Source: Rathayibacter sp. VKM Ac-2754
GTDB lineage: Bacteria > Actinomycetota > Actinomycetes > Actinomycetales > Microbacteriaceae
Reading direction: 5' to 3'
Length of the DNA: 64,000 bases
NCBI RefSeq assembly: GCF_009807095.1
Contig: NZ_WUCC01000004.1
Location: 124,001-188,000, forward strand
Shown here: positions 26,271-34,382 of the stretch, in pieces
How the letters are laid out: every line of letters begins with the position of its first letter
How positions within the stretch are numbered: position 1 is the stretch's first letter
Notes under the pieces: model-generated
What the model saw: the letters and a program-made list of their open reading frames with translations, nothing else
The model's database searches: none
Told to the model about the DNA's origin: nothing
Made by a program: the position numbers and the translations under genes

Positions 26271-26383
26271 GTCAGCGACGGGACTCCCACGGGCACTCGC
26301 CGAGCGGTTCGCTGAGTCGTACCGCAGAGGCAGCACTGGTCGACCGCCGCGGTCACCGTTTCGATTCGACCACGGAGGCACAG

Positions 26384-27439
26384 ATGAGACTCCCCCTGAG
26401 CGCGACCGACGACCGCGAGACCGACGGCGCCCCGATCGTCCGCACGACGGCCGCGTCGTCGCGTCGCCGTCTGGGAGCCCTCCTCGGTGCTCTCGCCCAG
26501 GCAGGACTCATCGCGCTGCTCGCTCCGGCTCTCGCGTTCCCCGTTCCCGTCCCGCTCTCCTCCGCCGACGTGACCGCGATCACCATCGAGTTCGAGAACT
26601 CACCCGCCGCGCGCTCGATCGCGACCGGGCTCCCCGCCTCCCTCGTGTTCGAGGACCGTATGGGCGCCGCGCTCGTCGCCGAGGACGTCACCGTGTCGGG
26701 GGCCCTCGCCTCGGCGGAGGCGGTCGCCCACTACCGAGCGGGAGACGTCGTCTGGTCGCCGACCCACCGCGAGCTCGTCGTCTTCACGCACGACGGCTCG
26801 GGAGTGGGTGACGCCGCGCTCGTCCGGGTGGGCACGGTCCGGTCGGGACTCGCAGACCTGGAGGACTGTGTCCTCGACTGCGAACTCAAGGTGTCGTCTG
26901 TCGAGTCCGAGTCCCGAGAGGGGATCGTCGAGCGCTCACCGCGGGCTGATCGTTCTCGTCGGCGTTCGGGGAGACGGATCCCGCGCGTCAGCGCAGGTAG
27001 CGCACGTGCGTCGCCAAGGGCGAGTGCAGTACCTCGACCGGTCGGCGGCAGCCGGAGCCTGACGCACGGTGGACGCTCCGCCGGCGACGCGCACACCCTG
27101 GCCGTCGGCTGCTTCGACGGCTCGGGCGTGAGCGGTGGTAGAGCCTTCTGTGACGAAGTGGAAGGTCGTCCCGCTCGCCATCTCGATCGGGTCGTGAGGG
27201 TGATGCGTCAACACGAAGACGGGTGCGTGATACGGCGGTTCGTCGCCCCACCAGCCGCGCCATTCCTCGTCCCGACGACCTCGGACCGGGCCGAACCTGT
27301 TGCGGCCCATCACGTACGACCCGCGAGGGCGCATCAACCAGTCAGCGGCCTGCGCGTCCGCTTGAGTAGCGCGCGGATCGCCGATGTGCCAGGCGTGCAG
27401 CTCGATGCCGCGTATTCGAAGAGGTTCCTCCGACTCTGA
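26384..27439 (+). CDS. Cyclophilin-like fold protein with a long run-on C-terminus
   Basis: Only the first half looks natural. It has a charged start, a hydrophobic segment (residues 28-52), then a cyclophilin-like domain (about 63-175). Signatures are ITIEFENSPAARSI, LPASLVFEDRM, and VVWSPTHRELVVFTHDGSG. This fold resembles the DUF4430/cyclophilin-like group, where the usual members end soon after. From about residue 185 the frame continues to 27439 as Arg/Ser-rich sequence, antisense to a decayed reductase gene. I infer the original stop was lost by rearrangement. A GGAGG site supports the ATG. Confidence 0.55.
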   Translation: MRLPLSATDDRETDGAPIVRTTAASSRRRLGALLGALAQAGLIALLAPALAFPVPVPLSSADVTAITIEFENSPAARSIATGLPASLVFEDRMGAALVAEDVTVSGALASAEAVAHYRAGDVVWSPTHRELVVFTHDGSGVGDAALVRVGTVRSGLADLEDCVLDCELKVSSVESESREGIVERSPRADRSRRRSGRRIPRVSAGSARASPRASAVPRPVGGSRSLTHGGRSAGDAHTLAVGCFDGSGVSGGRAFCDEVEGRPARHLDRVVRVMRQHEDGCVIRRFVAPPAAPFLVPTTSDRAEPVAAHHVRPARAHQPVSGLRVRLSSARIADVPGVQLDAAYSKRFLRL

Positions 27440-27498
27440 TCCGGGCCGGCGACGGAACCGTCGAGCGAGAGAGACAGGTGTGCGGTCGTGTCCGGCAT
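26988..27498 (-). pseudogene. Broken dihydrofolate reductase-family (RibD C-terminal-like) gene
   Basis: Pieces of one protein appear in different minus-strand frames. The N-terminus MPDTTAHLSLSLDGSVAGPD is at 27498. After a frame change come YVMGRNRFGPVRG, EEWRGWWGDEPPYHAPVFVL and TTFHFVTEG. A nucleotide-binding GGASTVRQ stretch follows. After a further frame change and an apparent internal loss there is a C-terminal SPLATHVRYLR. These match the DHFR-like family of the RibD C-terminal fold. At least two frameshifts plus a deletion mean no functional product. Confidence 0.65.
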
Positions 27499-27600
27499 GA
27501 GCCGCCTCCGAGCTCGGTCCGTCGGCATGTTGGTCGAACGTAGCCCGGAGCGTCGCTGTTCAGCTGTCGCATTGAGCATCCGGCAAGGGGATCGGCGTCC

Positions 27601-27622
27601 GGGACGCTAGGAGGGGTGTCCC
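27601..27622. promoter_or_regulatory. Inverted repeat upstream of the third MmyB regulator
   Basis: GGGAC and GTCCC arms are 12 bases apart, with a GAGGGG run inside. A related arrangement (GGGAC, five bases, GAGGGG, one or two bases, GTC) lies at 31682-31701 upstream of the fourth MmyB regulator. This makes it a candidate shared operator. Confidence 0.35.
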
Positions 27623-27682
27623 GCGGAAGGGCGTACAACGTGGGCGTCCCTCGCATCGACGGGGGAACGTAGCGTCGAAGCC

Positions 27683-28558
27683 GTGGACATCAACGAGAAC
27701 AGCTTCGGGGTGTTCCTCTCCTCGCGGAGGGCGCGCCTCAGCCCCGAGCAGGCGGGGCTCCCTTCGGGTGGGACTCGTCGGGTGGCAGGTCTTCGGCGCA
27801 GCGAGGTCGCGATGCTGGCCGGTGTCAGCGTCGAGTACCTCGCCCGCCTCGAGCGCGGTGCGGTCCGGGGAGTGTCGGAGGCGGTGCTCGATGCGCTCGC
27901 TCGTGCGCTGCAGCTGGACGAGGTGGAGCGTGAGCACCTGATCCACCTCGCGCAGGTTCTCGGGGCCGGAGCTGTCCCGCGTCAGCGGCCTGTTCGCAGG
28001 CCGGTGATCCGCGCGAGCATGCAGCTCGTGCTCGACAGCGTGTCGAGCGTCCCGGCGGTGATCCGCAACGGCAGGGGCGACATCCTCACCGCGAACGAGC
28101 TGGGACGCGCGCTCTACTCGGAGATGTACGTGCAACCGGCCCGACCGGTGAACCACGCCCGCTTCGTGTTCCTGGATGCGCGCGCTCGACGGTTCTATCC
28201 CGAGTGGGACCGGTCCGCGGACGACATGGTGGCGCTGCTGCGCGCCGAGGCCGGCCGTGACCCGTACGACAAGGCCCTCACCGGTCTCGTCGGGGACCTC
28301 TCCACCCGAAGCAGTGAGTTCCGCAGCAGGTGGGCGGCGCAGAACGTCACCCGTCACGTGTCCGGTGAGAAGCACTTCCACCACCCCGTCGTCGGGGATC
28401 TGCGGCTGAACTACGAGGCCCTGATTCTCGGCCCGGACGAGGGCCTGACGATGCTCGTCTACCCGCCCACTCCCGGCACCCCCTACGAGGACGCGATCCG
28501 CCTCCTCGCCCTCTGGCAGGCGACCTCCGAGGGGGTTCCCGCCGACACCATCCCCTGA
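27683..28558 (+). CDS. XRE-family regulator with MmyB domain (third of four)
   Basis: A 291-residue protein with an XRE domain (about 33-80, AGLRRSEVAMLAGVSVEYLARLERG) and an MmyB sensor. The sensor has IRNGRGDILTANELGRAL, RRFYPEWDRSADDM and KHFHHPVVGDLRLNYEAL. The start is GTG. It is followed after 18 bases by a cupin gene and then a carboxymuconolactone decarboxylase gene on the same strand, so it may regulate its own operon. Confidence 0.87.
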   Translation: MDINENSFGVFLSSRRARLSPEQAGLPSGGTRRVAGLRRSEVAMLAGVSVEYLARLERGAVRGVSEAVLDALARALQLDEVEREHLIHLAQVLGAGAVPRQRPVRRPVIRASMQLVLDSVSSVPAVIRNGRGDILTANELGRALYSEMYVQPARPVNHARFVFLDARARRFYPEWDRSADDMVALLRAEAGRDPYDKALTGLVGDLSTRSSEFRSRWAAQNVTRHVSGEKHFHHPVVGDLRLNYEALILGPDEGLTMLVYPPTPGTPYEDAIRLLALWQATSEGVPADTIP

Positions 28559-28576
28559 CCGAGGAAGGCCTCACCC

Positions 28577-28996
28577 ATGAACATCGAACCCGCCGTTCCC
28601 ACCACCGTCGTGCCCGCCGCGCAGTTCGCCGGCGACGTGTGGATGGATCCCATCGCGCAGCCCCACGAGCCCGACCAGCACATGGTCGTCGTCACCGTCC
28701 GCTTCGCTCCCGGCGCCCGCACCGCCTGGCACTCCCACGAGCACGGCCAGTACCTCCGCGTCACCCAGGGCATCGGCCGCTTCGGCACCCGCGACGGCCG
28801 GATCATCGAGGTCCACCCCGGACAGACGCTCTACACCCCGCCCGGCCAGGAGCACTGGCACGCCTCGGCGCCCGGCGTGTTCATGGAGCACATCGCGATG
28901 GTCGAGAACGGCGAGGACCCCGCGACCACGAACACCTGGCTCGAGCACATCACCGACGACGACTACAACGGCACCGCGAACATCGCGGCCGCGTAA
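28577..28996 (+). CDS. Cupin-domain protein
   Basis: The 139-residue protein is a single cupin barrel. Motif 1 is TAWHSHEHGQYLRVTQG (residues 46-62), with three His and a Gln in place of the usual Glu. Motif 2 is PPGQEHWHASAP (about 91-102). These residues would hold one metal ion. Proteins like it pair with carboxymuconolactone decarboxylase-like genes, as here, and are often annotated as quercetin dioxygenase- or mandelonitrile lyase-like cupins. A GAGGAAGG site precedes the ATG. The substrate is unknown. Confidence 0.85.
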   Translation: MNIEPAVPTTVVPAAQFAGDVWMDPIAQPHEPDQHMVVVTVRFAPGARTAWHSHEHGQYLRVTQGIGRFGTRDGRIIEVHPGQTLYTPPGQEHWHASAPGVFMEHIAMVENGEDPATTNTWLEHITDDDYNGTANIAAA

Positions 28997-29024
28997 CCCG
29001 ACCCCACCCCCTGAAGGAGCAACC

Positions 29025-29363
29025 ATGACCGACGCGACCCAGCCCTCCGCGACCCAGCCCTCCGCGACCCAGCAGATGATCGGAGACTTCGCCCCGAAGC
29101 TCGTCTCCCTCACCGATGACGTCCTCTTCGCAGACGTCTGGGCGCGCCCGGAGCTCTCGCCCCGTGATCGCAGCCTGGTGACCATCACCGCGCTCATCAC
29201 CGGCGGCAACGCCGCGCAGCTGCCGTACCACCTCAACTACGGCAAGGAGAACGGCCTCACCGAGACCGAGATCATCGAGGCGATCACCCACGTCGCCTTC
29301 TACGCCGGCTGGCCCAAGGCCATGTCCGCGATCACCGTCGCCAAGCAGGTCTTCTCCGCCTGA
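29025..29363 (+). CDS. Carboxymuconolactone decarboxylase-family protein
   Basis: A 112-residue all-helical AhpD/CMD-like protein. The core ELSPRDRSLVTITALITGGN, AAQLPYHLNYGKENGLTETE and ITHVAFYAGWPKAMSA cover about 45-105. The CxxC redox pair of AhpD is absent, so a peroxidase role is unlikely. The N-terminus has a short repeat QPSATQPSATQQ, coded by an exact 15-base tandem. It is the last gene of the operon begun at 27683, and a strong hairpin follows 13 bases later. Confidence 0.87.
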   Translation: MTDATQPSATQPSATQQMIGDFAPKLVSLTDDVLFADVWARPELSPRDRSLVTITALITGGNAAQLPYHLNYGKENGLTETEIIEAITHVAFYAGWPKAMSAITVAKQVFSA

Positions 29364-29376
29364 CCACCTCGAAGAA

Positions 29377-29406
29377 CCCCGGACACCGACACGTCGGTGT
29401 CCGGGG
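29377..29406. terminator. Strong hairpin after the cupin/CMD operon
   Basis: A 14-bp perfect stem with CCCCGG at its base and a two-base loop, followed by CTCTTCT. It lies between convergent transcription units (CMD gene on plus, MFS gene on minus) and could end both. Confidence 0.8.
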
Positions 29407-29414
29407 CTCTTCTG

Positions 29415-29443
29415 CGTTCCGATAAGGGATCGCTCACCGGTAC
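29415..29443. repeat. Direct repeat, left copy, bounding the MFS/XRE/SDR block
   Basis: The core CGTTCCGATA followed by a purine-rich GATCGC segment is repeated at 32755-32783. The match is 17 of the first 20 bases and weaker beyond. Both copies sit just after a terminator hairpin. They bracket the three genes between 29561 and 32670. Confidence 0.45.
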
Positions 29444-29560
29444 ACGCAGAAGCGACACCGAGTGCCACGAAAATTTGTGGATGTTCGCGCTCGTTGGCGG
29501 TGAATTTGGCAGCGCTTGATGGCGTGGGTTTTGACGAACGCGACGAGTCCCGTGGGCTGG

Positions 29561-30757
29561 CTACACGGACACTCTCAGCGCGGGCCGCATTCCGACGAGT
29601 AGGACAGCAGAGGCGGCAACGAACACGAGTCCGGTGAGTGGGGTCGCGGAAACACTCCAGGTGGCGACGGCGACTCCACCTACGGTGGCTCCGAGGGCGA
29701 TTCCGAACTGCATCACCAGGACCGAGACGCTGGTGACTGTTTCGGGGGCTCGCTGGCCTGCGACGAGGACGGCTTGCTGGTTGAACAGGACGGCGGCGGC
29801 GAAGCCGGCGCCCCAGGTGATGAGAACGGCCACGACGAGCGATGTCGACAGGGGCGCGATCGCCAGCACCCCGAACGCGACAACGATCAGGGCCGGCGAG
29901 ACGAGGAGTCCTGCGAGCAGCGCTCGTCGGGGGACGCGGCCGGCGAGGGTGACGCCGAGGATTCCGGCGACGCCGAGAACGAAGAGGGAGCCGCTGACGG
30001 CGGCTCCGCCGAGGCCTGCGTCTTCGAGGTACGGGGCGATGTATGTGAACACGGCGAAGTGGCCGAGGAGCATCAGGGCCCAGCCGACCGAGACCCGCAG
30101 AGCGCCAGGGAGGCGAGCGGCTTGAAGAAAAGGCATGTGCTCGTGCTGCTGCATCTTGATGGGCGGGACGACCCGGAGCAGTACCGCCGCGGTGGCGAGC
30201 CCTGCGGCGGCGATGACGACGAAGGCCATGCGCCATCCGACCGCTCCGCCGAGGAGGGCGCTGAGGGGTGCGCCGGCGGCGAGTCCGAGGCTGTTGCCGG
30301 TGAAGACGATCGCCATGGCCCGGCCGGCGTGGGCGGGGTTGGCGATGCGACCGATGACGGGTGGTAGTACCGCCCAGAGGAGCCCGTGCGAGGCGCCGCC
30401 GAGGAACCGGCCGACGAGCGCCACGGGCAGGTTCGGGGCGAGGGCGACGACGATGTTGCTGGCGACGAACAGGAGGACCGTGCCGACGAGGACCCGGCGG
30501 CGGGTCATCGTCAGGGTGAGCCTGGTCAGGGGCAGCACGGTCAGGACGATGCCGAGCGCGTAGACGGAGGTCATGGTGCCCGTCACTGAGACCGACGCCC
30601 CGAGTGCGGGCGCGATCTCGGTGAGGAGCCCTGAGGGCATCAGTTCCGTGGTGACGCTGACGAACCCGGCGAAGGCCAGCACGAGCACGGAAAGCAGCGG
30701 AAATCTGCCAGCGCCGGCCGTAGTAGACGAGGCGCGGGCCGCGTCGTGGGCGGTCAC
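29561..30757 (-). CDS. MFS transporter of the AraJ/CmlR type
   Basis: A 398-residue permease with twelve predicted helices. It has the family signature FVSVTTELMPSGLLTEIAPALG in helix 1 and the GRFLGGASHGLLWAVLPP region of helices 4-5. The loop TRRRVLVGTVLLF holds the motif A-like basic residues. Relatives export sugars, chloramphenicol or other small toxic molecules with proton exchange. Its start overlaps the stop of the XRE regulator at 30754 by four bases, so the two are co-expressed. Confidence 0.85.
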   Translation of the reverse strand: MTAHDAARASSTTAGAGRFPLLSVLVLAFAGFVSVTTELMPSGLLTEIAPALGASVSVTGTMTSVYALGIVLTVLPLTRLTLTMTRRRVLVGTVLLFVASNIVVALAPNLPVALVGRFLGGASHGLLWAVLPPVIGRIANPAHAGRAMAIVFTGNSLGLAAGAPLSALLGGAVGWRMAFVVIAAAGLATAAVLLRVVPPIKMQQHEHMPFLQAARLPGALRVSVGWALMLLGHFAVFTYIAPYLEDAGLGGAAVSGSLFVLGVAGILGVTLAGRVPRRALLAGLLVSPALIVVAFGVLAIAPLSTSLVVAVLITWGAGFAAAVLFNQQAVLVAGQRAPETVTSVSVLVMQFGIALGATVGGVAVATWSVSATPLTGLVFVAASAVLLVGMRPALRVSV

Positions 30758-31668
30758 GCGGTGCCGCTCATACGGCTCGAGTCGGTGGCGGGCTCGGTGG
30801 GGCGTGCCGGCTGCTCGGTGGCGATCCAGCTCGCGAGGAGCCCGAGTGCGCCGGCCGAGGGCGAGCCGGGCTCGGCGGTGTAGGTGACGAGGATCTGGCC
30901 GTCATCAGCGGCGACATCGAACGACTCGAACGCGACGGTGAGGTCCCCGGCGATCGGGTGGTGGAAGCTCTTGCTGCCGGCGGAGTGGATGCGGACGTCG
31001 TGCTGGGCCCACCACTGGCGGAACGGCTGACTGTGGACCGAGAGGTCCCCGATCAGATCGGCCAGAGCCTTGTCCTCAGGGTGCCTGCCGGCGTGCAGGT
31101 GCAGCATCGCCACCGAGTCCGCGGCAGCTCGAGCCCAGTCAACGTAGAACTCGGGGGCCCGGGGGTCGAGGAACACGAACCGGGCGAAGTTCGCAGGCCG
31201 CTCCGGCGTCGCCCCGAACCCGAGGTAGAGGGCGTCCCCGAGGGCGTTGCTGGCGAGGATGTCCATCCGGCCGTTCTGAATCATCGCTGGGACGTCACCC
31301 ATCGAATCGAGGAGCAGCCGCACGCCGGGACGGACTTGCTGATGGGCCGGGGCGCGCAGTGCGCGGCGTCCGCGCGTGGACGGAGTGGCCACCAGGTCGC
31401 GAAGATGTGCTCGTTCAGCGTCATCGAGGCGCAGGGCCCGGGCGATGGACTCGAGAACGGTGTCGGAGACGCCGGCGATCTTCCCCGTCTCGAACCGGGT
31501 GTAGTAGTCGACGCTCACCCCCGCGAGCTGAGCAACTTCCTCACGGCGGAGCCCGGGGACGCGGCGCACGCCCCCGTAGGAGACGATGCCTGCTTCGTCG
31601 GGGGTGAGGTTCGCACGGCGCGACGTCAAGAACTCGCGCCGCTCTGCCTTCTGGTCCATGCCTTCCAC
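30754..31668 (-). CDS. XRE-family regulator with MmyB domain (fourth of four)
   Basis: A 304-residue protein with an XRE domain (about 38-85, PGLRREEVAQLAGVSVDYYTRFETG) and an MmyB sensor domain. The latter has IQNGRMDILASNALGDAL, PEFYVDWARAAAD and KSFHHPIAGDLTVAFESFDV. A start three codons later is possible. It is translationally coupled to the MFS gene downstream and diverges from the SDR gene at 31837. A palindrome in the gap makes both promoters likely targets. Confidence 0.87.
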   Translation of the reverse strand: MEGMDQKAERREFLTSRRANLTPDEAGIVSYGGVRRVPGLRREEVAQLAGVSVDYYTRFETGKIAGVSDTVLESIARALRLDDAERAHLRDLVATPSTRGRRALRAPAHQQVRPGVRLLLDSMGDVPAMIQNGRMDILASNALGDALYLGFGATPERPANFARFVFLDPRAPEFYVDWARAAADSVAMLHLHAGRHPEDKALADLIGDLSVHSQPFRQWWAQHDVRIHSAGSKSFHHPIAGDLTVAFESFDVAADDGQILVTYTAEPGSPSAGALGLLASWIATEQPARPTEPATDSSRMSGTA

Positions 31669-31695
31669 GGTAGATCGCGCCGGGACCGATAGAGG

Positions 31696-31712
31696 GGGGT
31701 CAATCCGACCCC
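31696..31712. promoter_or_regulatory. Palindrome in the gap between the fourth MmyB regulator and the SDR gene
   Basis: GGGGTC and GACCCC arms surround five bases. It begins 28 bases upstream of the regulator start and 125 bases upstream of the SDR gene. Just before it is the GGGAC...GAGGGG arrangement also found upstream of the third regulator. Confidence 0.4.
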
Positions 31713-31836
31713 GGGCAACTCATGCCCCGGGCGAACCTCGGCCACGTTCCCCCGCTCAGACGGTGGTGTCGTGGAGATCACGAGCACGCGAGCCGCGCTC
31801 TCGGCCCACAGGCCCAACTGACAGAAGGAGAACACC

Positions 31837-32670
31837 ATGACTGAGCAGCAGACCTGGTTCATCACCGGCGCGAACCGCGGCATCGGCGCATCCATCGCGA
31901 AGGCCGCCCTGGCCGCCGGCCACAACGTCGTCGCGACCGCCCGCCGCGCCGAGACGGTCACCGACGCCCTCGGCGCCTCCGACGCCCTCCTCGCCGAAGC
32001 CCTCGACATCACCTCTGCCGAGCAGATCACCGCGGCCGTCGCGGTGGCCGAGGCGAAGTTCGGTCGTATCGACGTCCTCGTGAACAACGCCGGCTACGGC
32101 CAGCTCGGCCTGTTCGAGGAGACCAGCTTCGACCTCGTGAAGAAGCAGATCGACACCAACCTCTACGGGACGATGGAGGTCACCCGCGCCGTTCTGGCCC
32201 TCATGCGCCGACAGGGCAGCGGCCACGTCATCACCATCTCCTCCATCGCCGGCACGTTCGGCGTCACCGGCAGCAGCGTCTACAGCGCCTCGAAGTTCGC
32301 CCTCGAGGGGTGGATGGAGGGACTGAAGAAGGAGCTCGCTCCCCTAGGGATCGAAGCGACCATCGTCGAGCCCGGGTTCTTCAAGACCGACTTCCTCGAC
32401 AGCAGCTCCGTCGTCTACGGCGACATCACCATCGAGGACTACGCCGAGGAATCCGCCGCGTTCCGCAAGTCCCAGGACGACATGAATCACCAGCAGGTCG
32501 GAGACCCCGACAAGCTCGCCCAGGCCACCCTCGACCTCGTGGCCGCCGACCGGCCGCCCCTGCGGTTCGCGGCCGGCGAGGACGCAGTGAGCGTCGTCGA
32601 GACGATCCTCGATCAGCGACGCGACGACCTCGACACCTGGCGCACCACCTCGACCTCCCTCGGACTCTGA
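31837..32670 (+). CDS. Classical short-chain dehydrogenase/reductase
   Basis: A 277-residue SDR with all classical motifs: TGANRGIGASIA (residues 10-21), NNAGYG (about 85-90), ISSIAGTFG with catalytic Ser near 139, and YSASK (Tyr about 153, Lys about 157). PGFFKTDF follows. NADP preference is likely from the ARRAE stretch after the second strand. A long C-terminal part (EDYAEESAAFRKSQDD...) is typical of the subgroup annotated as SDR family NAD(P)-dependent oxidoreductases. A good AGAAGGAG site precedes the start. Confidence 0.87.
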   Translation: MTEQQTWFITGANRGIGASIAKAALAAGHNVVATARRAETVTDALGASDALLAEALDITSAEQITAAVAVAEAKFGRIDVLVNNAGYGQLGLFEETSFDLVKKQIDTNLYGTMEVTRAVLALMRRQGSGHVITISSIAGTFGVTGSSVYSASKFALEGWMEGLKKELAPLGIEATIVEPGFFKTDFLDSSSVVYGDITIEDYAEESAAFRKSQDDMNHQQVGDPDKLAQATLDLVAADRPPLRFAAGEDAVSVVETILDQRRDDLDTWRTTSTSLGL

Positions 32671-32685
32671 CCCGGACAACGATGA

Positions 32686-32721
32686 CGGCGGGCACGCGGA
32701 CGTACGTCCGCGTGCCCGCCG
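32686..32721. terminator. Perfect 36-base palindromic terminator
   Basis: An 18-bp perfect stem with no unpaired loop bases (arms CGGCGGGCACGCGGACGT and its complement) is followed by CTCTGTT. It lies 16 bases after the SDR stop, and 65 bases before the end of the convergent peptidase gene. It can act on both strands. Confidence 0.8.
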
Positions 32722-32754
32722 CTCTGTTGTGAGGCCCTCTCGGGGGACGCCTGA

Positions 32755-32783
32755 CGTTCCGATAGGAGATCGCCGAGCGGGTA
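32755..32783. repeat. Direct repeat, right copy, bounding the MFS/XRE/SDR block
   Basis: This is the partner of the copy at 29415-29443, with the same CGTTCCGATA core in the same orientation. It ends two bases before the stop of the peptidase gene. Confidence 0.45.
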
Positions 32784-32785
32784 TC

Positions 32786-33811
32786 TCAGGGGATGAGCTG
32801 CTGGGTGATCGAGGCGGCTTCTCCGTCCAGCACGACGTCGGCGAGAGCTCCGTTGACGAGAGGCATCTGCGGAGGCTGGTGTCCGGTGTCGAAGTCGAGG
32901 ATCACGGGGATGTCGAGACCGCCGAGGGCGCGTCGTATCGAGTCGTCCTGGCTCAGTCCGGGAACGGTGCTACCGCCGGTCCGTCCGATCAGGACGCCGT
33001 TCGCGTGGTCGAACCAGCCGGCGAGGCGGAGGGAGGTGAGCATTCTGAGGACGGTGGGCGCGGTCGACTCGGCCGCCTCCAGGTAGACGATCGTGCCCTC
33101 CGGTGCGTGGCGCCGGGCGAAGCCCGGGACGTCACCGTACGGCGTGCCGGCCAGAGGGGAGACGGTCTCGAGGCAGCCGCCGATGAGCCGTCCCCGGATC
33201 GCGACGGCGGCGGTCCCGTCGAGGGATCGCCAGCGGGTCGGAGCCTCGTAGGCCCGATCGCGGTCGAGAGGTTCGTCCTCCCACGCTCCCCAGGGGCGGC
33301 TGCGGCGCCGCGGTGCGGCCCGCTGCGTGAAAGTGCTTCCCGCGGGGAGGGCGGCGACGTCCGTCCAGCGCTCGAACTCGACAGGCAGCTCCCACGGCTC
33401 GTCCATCAGGTTCGCGCCGTGCATCGTCGCGAGCCCGGTGAGGGTCGTCAGTGGCAGGAGCAGGGTCGAGATGTCGGACCAGCCGACGAACCAGGAGCGG
33501 GCGTCCGCCAGGGCTCGCCAGTCGATCGTGTCGAGCAGCTCGATGGCCAGCTCCCCGCCCCAGGGCGGGAGGACCGTGTCACCGCTCCGGAAGGCGTCGT
33601 GGAGATCGGCGACGCGCTCGGCGACGGACGGCGGAACGAGGCCGCCGATCATCACGTGCGGCCTGATGCGGACATCGAAGCCGCGCGAAGCGAGCTGGCG
33701 GACGGCAGAGTGCAGTCGCTCGTGCAGGTGCTCAGGTACTCCCATCGACGGTGCGGGCACTTCGACCCGACCGCCGGTAGGAAGCTGCTTCGGGTAGGAG
33801 ATGCTCGCCAT
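32786..33811 (-). CDS. S66-family LD-carboxypeptidase/MccF-like peptidase
   Basis: A 341-residue cytoplasmic peptidase of family S66. The catalytic Ser112 is in VGWSDIST, Glu245 in IVYLEAAEST, and His311 in DFDTGHQPPQ. The N-terminal half carries VEVPAPSMG, and the C-terminal half a RLIGGCLETV stretch near residue 209. Family members trim murein peptides or cleave microcin C-type acyl adenylates. The insertion between residues 160 and 195 is closer to the MccF side, but the assignment is open. It stands alone on the minus strand. Confidence 0.87.
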   Translation of the reverse strand: MASISYPKQLPTGGRVEVPAPSMGVPEHLHERLHSAVRQLASRGFDVRIRPHVMIGGLVPPSVAERVADLHDAFRSGDTVLPPWGGELAIELLDTIDWRALADARSWFVGWSDISTLLLPLTTLTGLATMHGANLMDEPWELPVEFERWTDVAALPAGSTFTQRAAPRRRSRPWGAWEDEPLDRDRAYEAPTRWRSLDGTAAVAIRGRLIGGCLETVSPLAGTPYGDVPGFARRHAPEGTIVYLEAAESTAPTVLRMLTSLRLAGWFDHANGVLIGRTGGSTVPGLSQDDSIRRALGGLDIPVILDFDTGHQPPQMPLVNGALADVVLDGEAASITQQLIP

Positions 33812-34019
33812 CCCTCGACGCTAGCAACGCGATGGGCGGTGCAGCTCATGAGGGTCGTCGACCGCCACGCTCGGACGAGGACACACCTCGCGGACCACTG
33901 CGGGGCGTTCCGTGCCGTATGAGCCGCCCGCTCATGCGCCCGGTGACGGGGCGCCGATCGGGACACGATCCCGGTCTGCAGAAGACCCCGAGGTCCCGAC
34001 CGCGCGCGCCCCGCCCCCG

Positions 34020-34382
34020 TCACCACGTCGACACGACCGTCCGGGTGATCACCCACGCCCCGTCGAGCTCGACGAGGCGGCTCGTCAGCTGCAGGCGCCA
34101 GGTGGCGTGGAGGCCGCCCATGGTGGCCTCGGTGAGGGTGCGCGAGGTCAGCACCGGGTGCGCCGCGCCTCCGGAGACCGCGCTCTCGACGTGGTCGATC
34201 GCGTGGTAGGACTTGCGGTCCTCGTCGAGATCGGCCAGCCACTCCGCCCGCGACTGCACGAGGCCGGTCGGGTGCTCGATGACGAAGCGCTCGTCGAGGA
34301 GGGTCTCGAGGGCGGGCAGGTCGGTCAGCTCCAGCGCGTCGAAGAGCTCGTCGTGCACGGCGCGCACGTCGTCGGCGCTCAC
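34020..34382 (-). CDS. NTF2-like/SnoaL-type small protein
   Basis: A 120-residue protein with the nuclear transport factor 2-like fold. It has an N-terminal pair of helices (VHDELFDALELTDLPALETLLDERFVIEHPTG), then strands with SRAEWLADL and a terminal ITRTVVSTW. Such proteins are small hydrolases, isomerases or binding proteins. Its start overlaps the stop of the LacI gene by four bases, so it is co-transcribed with the repressor, and it may act on the same sugar pathway. No catalytic residue can be assigned. Confidence 0.75.
   Translation of the reverse strand: MSADDVRAVHDELFDALELTDLPALETLLDERFVIEHPTGLVQSRAEWLADLDEDRKSYHAIDHVESAVSGGAAHPVLTSRTLTEATMGGLHATWRLQLTSRLVELDGAWVITRTVVSTW

Noticed and set aside
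29444-29560. Less GC-rich stretch after the cupin/CMD operon considered as a foreign insert or promoter
   Set aside because: It is only about 115 bases, lies between convergent genes, and shows no gene, palindrome or promoter-like pair.
34013-34034. Possible extra gene between the S66 peptidase and the SnoaL-like gene (33812-34019)
   Set aside because: The open frames there have no start with a ribosome binding site and no recognisable motif.
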